Origin: Kribbella caucasensis
GTDB lineage: Bacteria; Actinomycetota; Actinomycetes; Propionibacteriales; Kribbellaceae
Assembly: GCF_004361855.1 (NCBI RefSeq)
Contig: NZ_SNWQ01000033.1
Location: 1 to 64,000 of the forward strand
Length of the DNA stretch: 64,000 nucleotides
Direction of reading: 5' to 3'
Under the pieces are notes generated by a model that saw only the letters and a program-made list of their open reading frames with translations, did not search any database and had not been told where the DNA came from. Below, piece after piece: positions 32,010 through 44,251 of this stretch. Both the position numbers and the translations under genes were made by a program. Position 1 is the first letter of the stretch, and every line of letters starts with the position of its first letter.

Positions 32010-33032
32010 ATGCATGTTCCTGACGGCTTCTTCGACGCACCGACGTCCATCGCGACCGGCCTGATCGCGGCCGGCGCCGTCGGGGTCAGCCTGCAGCGCG
32101 CCAACCGCGAGCTCCGGGAGACCGGGCCGGCGCTGGCCGGTCTCACCGCGGCCTTCGTGTTCGCGGTGCAGATGGTCAACTTCCCGGTCGGCGCCGGGAC
32201 GAGTGGTCACCTGCTCGGTGGCGCGCTCGCGGCCGCTCTGGTCGGGCCTTGGACCGCCGTCCTGGTGATGTCGACCGTGCTGCTCGTCCAGGGTCTGCTG
32301 TTCGCCGACGGCGGCCTGACCGCGCTCGGCACGAACATCACACTGATGGGCGTGATCACCGTGATCGTCGGGTACTTCGTGACCCGGGCCCTGCTCCAGG
32401 CGCTGCCGAAGAGGGTTGGCAGTGTGGTCCCGGCGACCACGATCGGTGCACTGGTCTCCGTGCCCGTTGCCGCACTTGCCTTCACCGGCCTGTACGCCGT
32501 CGGCGGCGCCGTCGAGATCCCGATCGGCAAGCTGGCCACCGCGATGGTCGGCTGGCACATCCTGGTCGGTCTGGGGGAGGCCGTCATCACCGCCGCCGTA
32601 CTCAGCGCCGTCGTCGCAACCCGCCCGGATCTCGTCTACGCCGCCCGCCACCTCCAGAAGGACCTCGTCCTGGTCGATGCCGACGGCAACACCTCGACGG
32701 TCGCGCCGGACCGGCCGATCGCTCCGAAGCCCGCGGGCCGGAGCCTCGGCGTCGGGGTCGCCTTCACCTTCCTGATCGCCGGGGTGATCAGCCTGTTCGC
32801 CAGCGCCCACCCGGACGGCCTGGAGTTCGTCGGCGCCAAGCTCGGGTTCGAGAGCGCCGCCAAGGACTCGGCGGTGGCAAGCAGCCCGCTCGCCGACTAC
32901 GGCGTGAGCGGGATCGGCAACACCCAGGTGTCCGGCGCGCTGGCCGGCATCATCGGCGTGCTGGTCACGATCGCGGTCGGCCTGGCGATCGCCAAACTCG
33001 CATCCATCCGTTCAGCGGCCCGCACCGAATAG
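32010..33032 (+). CDS. cbiM: ECF metal transporter substrate-specific subunit CbiM, fused to CbiN-like tail
   Basis: 340 aa. MHVPDGFFDA at the very N-terminus is the CbiM/NikM hallmark (M-H-x-P-D-G), where the free N-terminus and the His at position 2 chelate Co2+ or Ni2+. About seven membrane helices follow. The C-terminal part (about 245-335) with SLGVGVAFTFLIAGVISLFA, SAHPDGLEFVGAKLG and a last helix corresponds to PDGLE-type CbiN/NikN. It forms an operon with cbiQ (5 bp gap) and cbiO. No cobalamin riboswitch is visible in the 44-bp leader; a Nur-like box suggests nickel is the substrate. Confidence 0.93.
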   Translation: MHVPDGFFDAPTSIATGLIAAGAVGVSLQRANRELRETGPALAGLTAAFVFAVQMVNFPVGAGTSGHLLGGALAAALVGPWTAVLVMSTVLLVQGLLFADGGLTALGTNITLMGVITVIVGYFVTRALLQALPKRVGSVVPATTIGALVSVPVAALAFTGLYAVGGAVEIPIGKLATAMVGWHILVGLGEAVITAAVLSAVVATRPDLVYAARHLQKDLVLVDADGNTSTVAPDRPIAPKPAGRSLGVGVAFTFLIAGVISLFASAHPDGLEFVGAKLGFESAAKDSAVASSPLADYGVSGIGNTQVSGALAGIIGVLVTIAVGLAIAKLASIRSAARTE

Positions 33033-33037
33033 CGCTC

Positions 33038-33801
33038 GTGACAGCCTCCGCCGGTGACGGTCTGCTCGTCGCGGTCGACAGCCGGATCCACCGGCTGCCC
33101 GCGCAGGTGAAGATCGTCGCCCTCTTCCTCTTCGTCCTCGCCGTGGTCGCCACCCCGGCCGCGGTCGTCTGGGCCTTCGCCCTGTACGCCGTCCTGCTGG
33201 TCGGCTGCGTGGTTCTCGCCAAGTTGCCCCCAGCAACGGTTATGCGCCGGATGGCGGTCGAGACGCCGTTCATCGTCTTCGCGCTGCTGCTCCCGTTCGT
33301 CGCGACCGGCCCGCAGATCGAAGTACTGGGTCTGTCAGTCTCCGAGTCCGGTGTGTTCGGCGCTTGGAATGTGCTCGCCAAGGGAACCCTCGGCGTCGTC
33401 GCGGCGATCGTCCTGTCGGCGACCACGGCACCGCGCGAATTGCTCGCCGGCCTCGAGCGGCTCCGGCTGCCGTCCACCCTGATCGCGATCCTGTCGTTCA
33501 TGGTCCGCTACCTGAGCGTGGTCTCCGACGACCTGCACCGGATGCGGATCGCCCGCGAGTCGCGTGGCTACACCGGCGGCCGGGCCGGTCACCTGAAGGC
33601 GGTCGCGGCCGGAGTGGGCGCGTTGTTCGTCCGCAGCTTCGAGCGCGGTGAACGGGTGCACCTGGCGATGCAGGCCCGCGGGTACACCGGGCGGATGCCG
33701 CAGCTGACCCACTCCGGCGCCACCCGGAACCAGTGGCTCGAGGGCCTGGCGATCTCCCTCACGGCCTTCGCCATCGCCGTCGCGGCTAGGGTGGTCGGCT
33801 T

Positions 33802-33805
<4 letters not shown>
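33038..33805 (+). CDS. cbiQ: ECF transporter transmembrane subunit CbiQ
   Basis: 255 aa from the GTG at 33038. DSRIHRLPAQVKIVALFLFV leads into membrane helices. The coupling motifs ESRGYTGGRAG and QARGYTGRMP (A-R-G type signatures) contact the ATPase. It couples ATP hydrolysis to metal uptake through CbiM. Its 3' end overlaps cbiO by 4 bp. Confidence 0.92.
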
Positions 33806-34572
<767 letters not shown>

Positions 34573-34642
34573 CCCCTGTCGATTTCGCCCTGGCCCGTCC
34601 GACGCGTTGGTGAAGACCCACCAACCCGAAGGGACCAGGACC

Positions 34643-35299
34643 ATGACCACCACCACCTACTCCACCACCGCGGTGGCCACCAACCGACTGATCAGCTGCG
34701 GAATGGCCGCCGGTCCGTTCTACGTCGCCGTCGTGGTCGCCCAGGTGTTCGCCCGCGACGGTTTCGACCCCACGAAACACGCGGCCAGCCTGCTCACCCT
34801 CGGCGACTACGGCTGGATCCAGATCGCCAACTTCGTCATCACCGGCGTCCTCCTGATCCTCGGCGCGATCGGTCTGCACCAGACGGGCGCGTTCGGCAGC
34901 CGCTGGGCACCCCGACTGCTCGGCCTGTACGGCGTGAGCATGATCGCCGCCGGCGCCCTCGTCCCGGACCCGGCCCTCGGTTTCCCGGTCGGCACTCCCG
35001 ACGGCCAGCCCGTCACGATGAGCTGGCACGGCGTCGGGCATTTCGCTGCCGGGGGAGTCGGGTTCCTCGGGTTCATCATCTGCTGCTTCGTCCTGGCCCG
35101 GCGGTTCGCGGCCGGCGGTGAGCGCGGCTGGTCGGCGTACTCGATCGGCACCGGGGTGGTGTTCCTGGCCGCTTTCGCCGGGATCGGTTCGGGCTCGGCC
35201 GGGGCCGGGGTCACGGTCGCCTTCTGGATCGCGGTGGTGCTGGCGTTCGGGTGGATCACGGCGGTGCTGCGCCAGGCGGACCGGCGTACGGGGGACTGA
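34643..35299 (+). CDS. DUF998 membrane protein
   Basis: 218 aa from the ATG at 34643. Six hydrophobic segments; GPFYVAVVVAQVFARDGFDP and HAASLLTLGDYGWIQIANFV, HGVGHFAAGGVGFLGFIICC are DUF998 features. Function unknown; often found as single genes near regulators. Confidence 0.88.
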   Translation: MTTTTYSTTAVATNRLISCGMAAGPFYVAVVVAQVFARDGFDPTKHAASLLTLGDYGWIQIANFVITGVLLILGAIGLHQTGAFGSRWAPRLLGLYGVSMIAAGALVPDPALGFPVGTPDGQPVTMSWHGVGHFAAGGVGFLGFIICCFVLARRFAAGGERGWSAYSIGTGVVFLAAFAGIGSGSAGAGVTVAFWIAVVLAFGWITAVLRQADRRTGD

Positions 35300-35436
35300 A
35301 GCGGAACACGACCTACTTGCCGGATGGATCGATGGTGAAATTCTCACCTGAACGCTTGCTTGTTACTGACTGGTCGGCGATGGTGACTTTCAGTGGTCTT
35401 TGCTCACCCCTTCCAGCGCAAAGGCGGTCCGCCCCC

Positions 35437-36225
35437 ATGAAACCCATCGTCGGCCTCGTCAGTGCCGCGGTTCTCGCAACCGCACTCCTCACCATCCCCG
35501 CCACCGCCCAGGCGGCGGCACCCGACTATGTTGCCCTCGGCGACTCCTACGCCTCAGGCGTCGGCACCCGCAGCTACACCTCGGAGAGTGGCTCCTGCCA
35601 GCGCTCGACGAAGGCCTACCCGTACGTCGACGCGGCCCGGATCGGCGCGAACCTCACCTTCGTCGCCTGCTCCGGAGCCCGCGTCTCCGACGTCACCGCG
35701 AACCAGCTCGGCCCGCTGACCAGCGCGATCGAGTTGGTCACCGTGCAGGTCGGCGGGAACGACGCCGGCTTCTCCTCGGTCATCACCGAGTGCGCGCAGC
35801 CGGCCTGGCTCAGCAACTGCGACGGCGCGATCAACACCGCGCAGGCGACCATCAACAACACCCTGCCGGGCCGGCTGAACAGCCTCTACGCGACGATCAA
35901 CAGCCGCGCCGTCAACGCGAAGGTGATCGTGGTCGGGTACCCACGACTCTTCAACGGCACCGACTGCAACGCCGGCACCTGGTTCAGCGCGGCCGAGATG
36001 ACCCGGCTGAACCAGACCGCCGACCTGCTGAACTCGAAGACCAGTGCCGCGGCCAGTGCGGCCGGCTTCACGTTCGTGAACCCGACCTCGGCGTTCATCG
36101 GGCACGCGGTCTGCGGTAGCCCGGAGTGGATCAACGGCCTGTCCAACCCGATCAGCGAGTCGTACCACCCGAACGTCACCGGCCAGACCGCCTACGCGAA
36201 CCTGGTCCAGCCCCACCTCAGCTAG
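35437..36225 (+). CDS. Secreted SGNH/GDSL hydrolase
   Basis: 262 aa. Signal peptide 1 to about 27. Block I GDSYASG with nucleophile Ser37, block III VQVGGNDAGF (Gly and Asn of the oxyanion hole), block V SYHPN carrying the catalytic Asp/His region near 244. Paired Cys residues suggest disulfides, as in Streptomyces lipase SCO7513-like enzymes. Extracellular esterase or lipase is likely. A hairpin follows the stop. Confidence 0.92.
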   Translation: MKPIVGLVSAAVLATALLTIPATAQAAAPDYVALGDSYASGVGTRSYTSESGSCQRSTKAYPYVDAARIGANLTFVACSGARVSDVTANQLGPLTSAIELVTVQVGGNDAGFSSVITECAQPAWLSNCDGAINTAQATINNTLPGRLNSLYATINSRAVNAKVIVVGYPRLFNGTDCNAGTWFSAAEMTRLNQTADLLNSKTSAAASAAGFTFVNPTSAFIGHAVCGSPEWINGLSNPISESYHPNVTGQTAYANLVQPHLS

Positions 36226-36242
36226 GCCTCGCCCCTCCAAAT

Positions 36243-36262
36243 CTCGGAGGCTAACCTCCGAG
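36243..36262 (+). terminator. 8-bp hairpin after the SGNH gene
   Basis: CTCGGAGG, loop CTAA, CCTCCGAG. Probable terminator, overlapping an alternative pairing described for 36240-36307. Confidence 0.6.
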
Positions 36263-36307
36263 GTTCATGGTTGCCCACCGAGATTCTGACTGGGCAACCA
36301 TGAACCT
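36261..36307. repeat. 17-bp perfect inverted repeat
   Basis: AGGTTCATGGTTGCCCA (36261-36277) and TGGGCAACCATGAACCT (36291-36307), loop 13 bases. The loop contains CCGAGATT (36279-36286), which can instead pair with AATCTCGG at 36240-36247, so the two hairpins compete with a third pairing. Confidence 0.85.
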
Positions 36308-36396
36308 GATGGGTCAACCTCTCAGATTCGGGACAGGGCTGTCGGGCGTCACAGCAGCGGTTGCCGTGTATATGCCTCAAGCGGTATATATGGATC

Positions 36397-37176
36397 ATGA
36401 CCGAGACGCTGACGATCGAGGACGGGCGGACCGTACTGCGGATGGAGCGGGCGCTGGCGCATCCGCCGGAGAAGGTCTGGCGGGCGCTGACCGAGCCGGC
36501 CGAGCTGGCGCACTGGTTCCCGGCCGCGGTCGAGCTGGATCTCCGGCTCGACGGGCGGATCGCCTTCACCTTCGAAGAGGACGAGTACAACGAGAGCTAC
36601 GACAACACCGGCGGCGTGATCCGGGCGTTCGATCCGCCTCGGCTGCTCGAGTTCACCTGGGGGGAGGAGATCCAGCGGTGGGAGCTGACGCCGACCGCTG
36701 ACGGGTGCCTGCTCCGGCTGACCGCGACGTACGACGACCACGCGGGCTCGGCGAGCTTCACCAGCGGCTGGATCCTCTGCCTGGACGCGCTGGACAAGTC
36801 GTTGGGCGGCGCCGAGGTCGAGCGCGAGGGGTATCCGGTCCTGCACGAGCACTTCGTCAAGGTCTACCGTCTGGACGAAGGGCACGTGCTCGACGACGGC
36901 AGTGTCCGGTTCGAGCGGCAGCTGACCGCGCCTAAGGAGGAAGTCTGGGCACGGCTCGCCGGTGCTGCCGAGGTTGCGGTCGGGGCCGCCCCACCGGCCG
37001 GGTTCGTTGCCAAGGGCATTGACCCGGAGCCGGTGGAGACGGCTGATGAGCCGACCGAACTGACCTACGGCAAGATCAGCTGGAAGCTGCGGGATGGCAA
37101 CGGTGGTGCCCGCCTCGTGCTCACCCAGACAGGTCCAGCCGCCGACCACCTCCCGGCCTGGCACGACCTGATCGAG

Positions 37177-37203
<27 letters not shown>
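36397..37203 (+). CDS. SRPBCC (AHSA1-like) protein, possibly double domain
   Basis: 268 aa from the ATG at 36397. VLRMERALAHPPEKVWRALT and EPAELAHWFPAAVELDLRLD, then LLEFTWGEEIQRWELTP form one START/Bet v1-like AHSA1 domain (about 10-145). RFERQLTAPKEEVWARLAGA onward looks like a second, shorter one. The fold binds hydrophobic ligands. AT-rich TATAT motifs at 36367-36395 probably belong to its promoter. The 3' end overlaps the convergent UvrA-like gene by 27 bp. Confidence 0.85.
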
Positions 37204-39327
<2,124 letters not shown>

Positions 39328-39425
39328 GCCTTCAATCGTCCCATTGAACTGATCCTAGAAAGTTTCTCGCTCCGCCGCTGTGGCCAGGCTGTCGAAAAGT
39401 CTCTAGTCCCGACGAAACCTTGAGA

Positions 39426-39992
39426 TCAGTGTTCGAGGCGATGGCGGACGTCGTCGAGCAGGACTTGGAGGCGTCCGGCCAGCAGTTCACGGTCGTCGGG
39501 CTTAAGAGAGGAGACGAGTTCGGCCTCGCGGGTGAGGACCTGGTCGACGGTCCGCTCGACCAGGTCGTGGCCAGCCTTGGTCAGCGATACGACGACGGCT
39601 CGGCTGCCGTCGCGTTCGGTCCGGCGGAGGACGAGTCCGGCGGCCTCGGCCCGGCCGACCCGTTGCGAGATCGCCCCGGCCGTCACCAACGTGCGGCGTG
39701 CCAGTTCGCGGGTGTTCACCTCGTACGGCGGGCCGCTGCGGCGCAGCACGCTGAGCAGATCGAGGGTCGCCGGGTCGACACCCAGTTCGGTGAGCAGCTT
39801 GCGCCGGTCGTCCGCGAACAGCTTCGCCAGTCGCCACAGAGGAGTGACGATCCCGATCGACTCGGTCGGGATCCCGGGTCGCTCGCGCTGCCAGGCGCGC
39901 GCGATCTCCGCGGCGGGATAGGCGCTGGGCGCATCCAGCGGATAGGCGTCGGACTGGGTGGTTGTGGTCGGCTTGTCGGGCACGGGTCCCAT
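39426..39992 (-). CDS. MarR-family regulator
   Basis: 188 aa from the ATG at 39992; an ATG at 40013 lies inside the operator. Winged helix: LLTELGVDPATLDLLSVLRR, NTRELARRTLVTAGAISQRV, GRAEAAGLVLRRTERDGSRA and the LTKAGHDLVERTVDQVL dimer helix. Divergent from an SDR gene with two palindromes in the 46-bp gap, so it probably represses both. Confidence 0.9.
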   Translation of the reverse strand: MGPVPDKPTTTTQSDAYPLDAPSAYPAAEIARAWQRERPGIPTESIGIVTPLWRLAKLFADDRRKLLTELGVDPATLDLLSVLRRSGPPYEVNTRELARRTLVTAGAISQRVGRAEAAGLVLRRTERDGSRAVVVSLTKAGHDLVERTVDQVLTREAELVSSLKPDDRELLAGRLQVLLDDVRHRLEH

Positions 39993-39998
39993 GCTACG

Positions 39999-40024
39999 TT
40001 TAGGCCTAAACATTTAGACCTAAA
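39999..40024. promoter_or_regulatory. Tandem MarR operator
   Basis: TTTAGGCCTAAA (39999-40010, perfect) and TTTAGACCTAAA (40013-40024, one mismatch), 14 bp centre to centre, between the divergent MarR and SDR genes. Confidence 0.75.
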
Positions 40025-40038
40025 CGATGAGGAGCGGC

Positions 40039-40758
40039 GTGTCCAGAACGATCGTGGTGACCGGGGGAGCGACTGGTATCGGCCGGGCGGTGGCGGAACG
40101 CTTCCGCGCCGACGGCGACGACGTGGTGATCACCGGCCGCCGAGCCGACGTACTGGAGAAGGCCGCGGCCGAGCTCGGTGCGCGAGCGGTGGTGTGCGAC
40201 GCGACCGATCCCGACCAGATCGCGCGGCTCGCGGATTCGTTGACCCGCGTCGACGTACTGGTCAACAACGCGGGCGGCAACACCGACTTCACCCAGCCGG
40301 ACGCAGGCAACGACCTCCGCCAACTCCGCCAGAACTGGCTCGCCAACCTGGAGGCGAACCTGCTCAGCGCAGTACTGACCACCACCGCGTTGTCGCCGAA
40401 GCTCACCGACGGGGGAGCGGTAATCCACCTCGGCTCGATCGCCGGATCCCGCGGCCCCGGCTCGTACGGCGCCTCGAAAGCGGCCCTCGCACTCTGGAAC
40501 ACAGACATCGCCAAGGACCTGGGCCAACGCGGAATCACCTCGAACGTTGTCGCCCCCGGCTTCACCGCCGAAACCAACTTCTTCCACGGCCGCCTGACCC
40601 CCGACCGCCGCAAAACCTTGCTAGAAGCAACGATGACCCACCGCGAAGGCCAGGTCACCGACATCGCCGCCACCATCCACTTCCTAGCCTCCCCAGCCGC
40701 CCACCACATCACCGCCCAACTCCTCCACGTCAATGGCGGCGCCCTCCCAACCCGTTGA
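40039..40758 (+). CDS. Short-chain dehydrogenase/reductase
   Basis: 239 aa from the GTG at 40039, chosen because GAGGAG lies 4 bases before it. Cofactor motif TGGATGIG, NNAG at about 80, catalytic Ser (GSIAGSRG), Tyr and Lys (SYGASKAAL) and Asn in the helix. NAD(P)-dependent oxidoreductase of unknown substrate, probably controlled by the divergent MarR protein; the inducer may be its substrate. Confidence 0.92.
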   Translation: MSRTIVVTGGATGIGRAVAERFRADGDDVVITGRRADVLEKAAAELGARAVVCDATDPDQIARLADSLTRVDVLVNNAGGNTDFTQPDAGNDLRQLRQNWLANLEANLLSAVLTTTALSPKLTDGGAVIHLGSIAGSRGPGSYGASKAALALWNTDIAKDLGQRGITSNVVAPGFTAETNFFHGRLTPDRRKTLLEATMTHREGQVTDIAATIHFLASPAAHHITAQLLHVNGGALPTR

Positions 40759-40806
40759 CAACGTAGGCATCCGCGGGGTGGTTGGTGCGTCGGTGAGAAT
40801 GGGGTC

Positions 40807-41850
40807 ATGCGTGCCACCGTCAAGGACGTCGCCAAGCTGGCCGGGGTGTCCCCGAAGACGGTTTCGAACGTCATCAACGGCATCGTCTTCGTCCGGCCGG
40901 AGACGCGCGCCCGGGTCGAGAAGGCGCTCGACGAACTCGACTACGTGCCGAATCTGAGTGCCCGCGGCCTGCGCAATGGTCGCTCCGGCATGATCGGCCT
41001 CGCGCTGCCCGACCTCCTCCGCCCATACTCCGCGGAGATCACCCACCTGGTCGTCGAACTGGCCCACGACCGCGGCTGGGGCGTCCAGATCGAGCAGACC
41101 GCAGCCGAGCCCGAGCGCGAGTTCCAACTACTCTCGAAGGCGCGCGCGAACCTGGTCGACGGCCTGATCCTCAACCCGGTCAACCTCGACGACAGCGCTG
41201 TGATGTCAGCCGGACCACTCCCTGCCGTCGTCCTGATCGGCGACGTCGACCAGGACGTCGTCAGCCAGGTCGCCATCGACAACATCAGCGCCGCCCGGGA
41301 CATGGCCCAGCACCTGATCGACCAGGGATTCCGCCGGATCGCCGCGGTCGGCACACCGGAAGTCCCCCGTGGTGCCAGCGGCACCGGGCGCGTCGGCGGC
41401 AAGACCGATTCAGTCGGGACTGCGGCCTCCCGGCTGCGCGCGATCGGCTACAGCGAAGCGTTGGCGGCCGCCGACCTAGAGCCGATCGAGATCGCGTTGG
41501 ACCGCTGGAGTCCGGAGGGGGCCGCGACCGTCGTCGGCCGGTTCCTCGAGGAGAACGAGACGCCGGACGCGTTCTTCTGCTTCACCGACACGATCGCGAC
41601 CGGGACCCTGTCGGCGCTCTGGACGGCCGGCATCGCAGTACCGGCCGAGTGTGCGGTGGCCGGCTTCGACAACATCCTGGAGAGCCGGTTCACCCTGCCG
41701 CCGCTGACCACGGTCGACTTCGATCGCCGGGCCTTCGTCTCGGGCGCGCTGGATCTGCTCGCCGAGCGGATGGCGAACAAGGACACCGAGCCCCGGCGGA
41801 TCGTCATCCCGCACCGGATCGTCACCCGCGCCAGCACCGCGCGACCGTGA
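40807..41850 (+). CDS. LacI-family regulator
   Basis: 347 aa. N-terminal HTH TVKDVAKLAGVSPKTVSNVI with hinge LDELDYVPNLSARGLRNGRS, then a periplasmic-binding-like sensor (IGLALPDLLRPYSAEITHLV, DGLILNPVNLD, DAFFCFTDTIATGTLSALWT, GFDNILESRFTLPPLTTVDF). It probably represses the sugar ABC operon 100 bp downstream in response to the imported sugar. Confidence 0.93.
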   Translation: MRATVKDVAKLAGVSPKTVSNVINGIVFVRPETRARVEKALDELDYVPNLSARGLRNGRSGMIGLALPDLLRPYSAEITHLVVELAHDRGWGVQIEQTAAEPEREFQLLSKARANLVDGLILNPVNLDDSAVMSAGPLPAVVLIGDVDQDVVSQVAIDNISAARDMAQHLIDQGFRRIAAVGTPEVPRGASGTGRVGGKTDSVGTAASRLRAIGYSEALAAADLEPIEIALDRWSPEGAATVVGRFLEENETPDAFFCFTDTIATGTLSALWTAGIAVPAECAVAGFDNILESRFTLPPLTTVDFDRRAFVSGALDLLAERMANKDTEPRRIVIPHRIVTRASTARP

Positions 41851-41958
41851 CACAGCGCTGACGCACTGCCGAACAAGAATCAACAAAAACCATGATCTTG
41901 GTCTTGCCACCCCATTCTAACGATGTAATGATCGGTGCCGCCCGCAAAGGAGACGCGC

Positions 41959-43293
41959 ATGAGTCTGCCGAATTCCTTCCCCACCCCACCGCCCCGGACA
42001 GGAGATCGTCCGTTGTCCCGGCGCCGGTTGCTGTCCGGAGCGGCGGCGCTGGCTGGCGGTGGTCTGCTGCTCGGCTGTGCGCCGGGCGCCCGGAACTCCG
42101 CCGAAGAGTTGACCTATTGGCACCTGATGACCGGCGGCGACGGCACGGTGATGGCCGGCCTGGTGGACGCCGTCAACGCCATGAACGCCGGTTTCAGGAC
42201 CACCCAGACGGTGCTCGCCTGGGGTCCGCCGTACTACACGAAGCTCGCGATGGCCTCGGCCGGTGGGCGTGCGCCCGATCTCGCGATCATGCACGCCTCC
42301 CGGATCGCCGGCTACGCACCCGGCGGACTGCTGGAGCCGTGGGATCTCGACCTGCTCGCCGAACTCGGCGTACGGGAGAGCGACTTCCCGCCGCTGGTGT
42401 GGCAGAAGGGCCTGTACGACGGGCAGCTGTACTCGATCGCGCTGGACACCCACCCGTTCGTGCTCTACTACAACACCGAGCACGCCGCGAAGGCCGGTGT
42501 CGCCGACGCGATCCAGACGATGGACAGCCCGGAGGCGTTCACCGAGGTCGCCCGCAAACTGCAGCGGGTCACCGGGAAGCACGGCCTCTCGTACGGGTAC
42601 CTGGGCGACGGCTCGCAGATGTGGCGGCTCTTCTACACCTTCTACCGCCAGACCGGTGCCGAGATGAAACTCGTCCCCGGGTCACCGGCCCAGGTGGACG
42701 AGGCCGCGGCGGTCGAGGCACTGAGCTTCGTCCGCTCGTTGCTGGACGACACCATCGCGACCCGCAGCGGCGACGGCGGTACGGCGACCAGCGAGTTCCT
42801 GCACGGCGAGAGCGGGATGTTCTTTGGCGGCGTCTGGGAGCTCCCCGTGCTGAAGGATGCGAAGCTGCCGTTCGACGCGCGGCCGATCCCGACCCTCTTC
42901 GGCCAGGACGCGGCGTACGCCGATTCGCACACGTTCGTGCTGCCCCGTCAGTCGAAGGTCTCACCCGAACGGCGACGACATGTGTACCAACTGGTCGCCG
43001 AGATCCTCAAGCACTCGGTGGTCTGGGCCGGCGCCGGCCACATCCCGGCGTACCAGCCGGTGGTCCGTGGTTCGGAGTACCAGCAGCTCAAACCGCAGTC
43101 GAACTACGCGGGCATCCCGGCGTACGTGAACTACGACCCGGACGCGTGGTTCGGCGGCGCGGGCAGTGACTTCCACAAGTACTTCGCCGAGAACGTGCAG
43201 AACGTGTACCTCGGCAGCGGGGATCCGGCGGCCGGGTTCGAGGGATTCGTACAGCGGCTGAACAAGCTGCTCGACCGTCCGCAGCCGGTCTGA
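41959..43293 (+). CDS. Sugar ABC transporter substrate-binding lipoprotein
   Basis: 444 aa from the ATG at 41959 (AAAGGAGA before it). A Tat-like signal (RRRLLSGAAALAGGGLLLGC) ends in a lipobox Cys. ELTYWHLMTGGDGTVMAGLV and FVLYYNTEHAAKAGV are family-1 extracellular solute-binding features. It captures an oligosaccharide outside the cell for the two permeases downstream. Confidence 0.92.
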   Translation: MSLPNSFPTPPPRTGDRPLSRRRLLSGAAALAGGGLLLGCAPGARNSAEELTYWHLMTGGDGTVMAGLVDAVNAMNAGFRTTQTVLAWGPPYYTKLAMASAGGRAPDLAIMHASRIAGYAPGGLLEPWDLDLLAELGVRESDFPPLVWQKGLYDGQLYSIALDTHPFVLYYNTEHAAKAGVADAIQTMDSPEAFTEVARKLQRVTGKHGLSYGYLGDGSQMWRLFYTFYRQTGAEMKLVPGSPAQVDEAAAVEALSFVRSLLDDTIATRSGDGGTATSEFLHGESGMFFGGVWELPVLKDAKLPFDARPIPTLFGQDAAYADSHTFVLPRQSKVSPERRRHVYQLVAEILKHSVVWAGAGHIPAYQPVVRGSEYQQLKPQSNYAGIPAYVNYDPDAWFGGAGSDFHKYFAENVQNVYLGSGDPAAGFEGFVQRLNKLLDRPQPV

Positions 43294-43306
43294 GAGGAGC
43301 TCGAAC

Positions 43307-44251
43307 ATGTCGACCGCCATCGATACCCCCACCGACGTCGCCGTAGAAGTTGCTCAAGGCAACGGGAGCGGAGCGGCCCGGGCGAAACGGGACCAGACGC
43401 TGACCGGCTGGGCCTTCGCGGCGCCGTTCACGGTGCTCTTCGTGCTCTTCCTGGTGGTGCCCGCGATCTACGGGCTGTACCTGAGCTTCACCGGCGAGAC
43501 GCTGACCGGCGCGAACAGCGGGCTGATCGGGTTCGCGAACTACACGGAGGCGTTGCAGGACCCGGACATGTGGCGTTCGCTCGGCAATACGTTGTGGTTC
43601 ACGTTGCTGAGCACGATCCCGTTGGTGCTGTTGTCGCTCGCCTTCGCGCTGCTGGTGAACCTCGGACTGCCCGGACGCTGGTTGTGGCGGCTCTCGTTCT
43701 TCATGCCGTACCTGCTCGCGTCGACGGTCGTCGTGCTGTTCTGGGCCTGGATGTACAACCCGAAACTCGGGCTGATCAACGGCGTGCTGGCCGAGTTCGG
43801 GATCGCGCCGGTGGCATGGCTGCAGGATCCGAACGTGGCGATGATCTCGGTGGTGCTGACCACGTTGTGGTGGACGATCGGGTTCAACTTCCTGCTCTAC
43901 CTGGCCGCGTTGCAGAACATTCCGGAGCAGCAGTTCGAGGCGGCCGCGATCGACGGTGCGGGGAAGTGGCGGCAGCTGTTCTCGATCGTGATCCCGCAGC
44001 TGGCGCCGACCACCGCGCTGATCGTGACCCTGCAGATCCTTGCCTCGCTCAAGGTCTTCGACCAGATCTACATGCTGACCAACGGCGGCCCGGCCGGCTC
44101 GACCCGGTCGATCGTGCAGTACATCTACGAGTCGGGCTTCACCGGCTACCGGTTCGGTTACTCGTCCGCGATCTCCTACCTGTTCTTCGCGATCATCGTC
44201 CTGGTGTCGATCGCGCAGTACAAGCTGATCAACCGCAGGAGCGCCTCATGA
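43307..44251 (+). CDS. Sugar ABC permease (MalF type)
   Basis: 314 aa, six membrane helices. The EAA loop EQQFEAAAIDGAGKWRQLFS carries the ATPase-coupling motif. Its stop overlaps the next gene's ATG (ATGA). Confidence 0.93.
   Translation: MSTAIDTPTDVAVEVAQGNGSGAARAKRDQTLTGWAFAAPFTVLFVLFLVVPAIYGLYLSFTGETLTGANSGLIGFANYTEALQDPDMWRSLGNTLWFTLLSTIPLVLLSLAFALLVNLGLPGRWLWRLSFFMPYLLASTVVVLFWAWMYNPKLGLINGVLAEFGIAPVAWLQDPNVAMISVVLTTLWWTIGFNFLLYLAALQNIPEQQFEAAAIDGAGKWRQLFSIVIPQLAPTTALIVTLQILASLKVFDQIYMLTNGGPAGSTRSIVQYIYESGFTGYRFGYSSAISYLFFAIIVLVSIAQYKLINRRSAS

Noticed and set aside
41850..41958. LacI operator in front of the first sugar operon
   Set aside because: I could not find a convincing dyad by eye in the gap, so no site is claimed.
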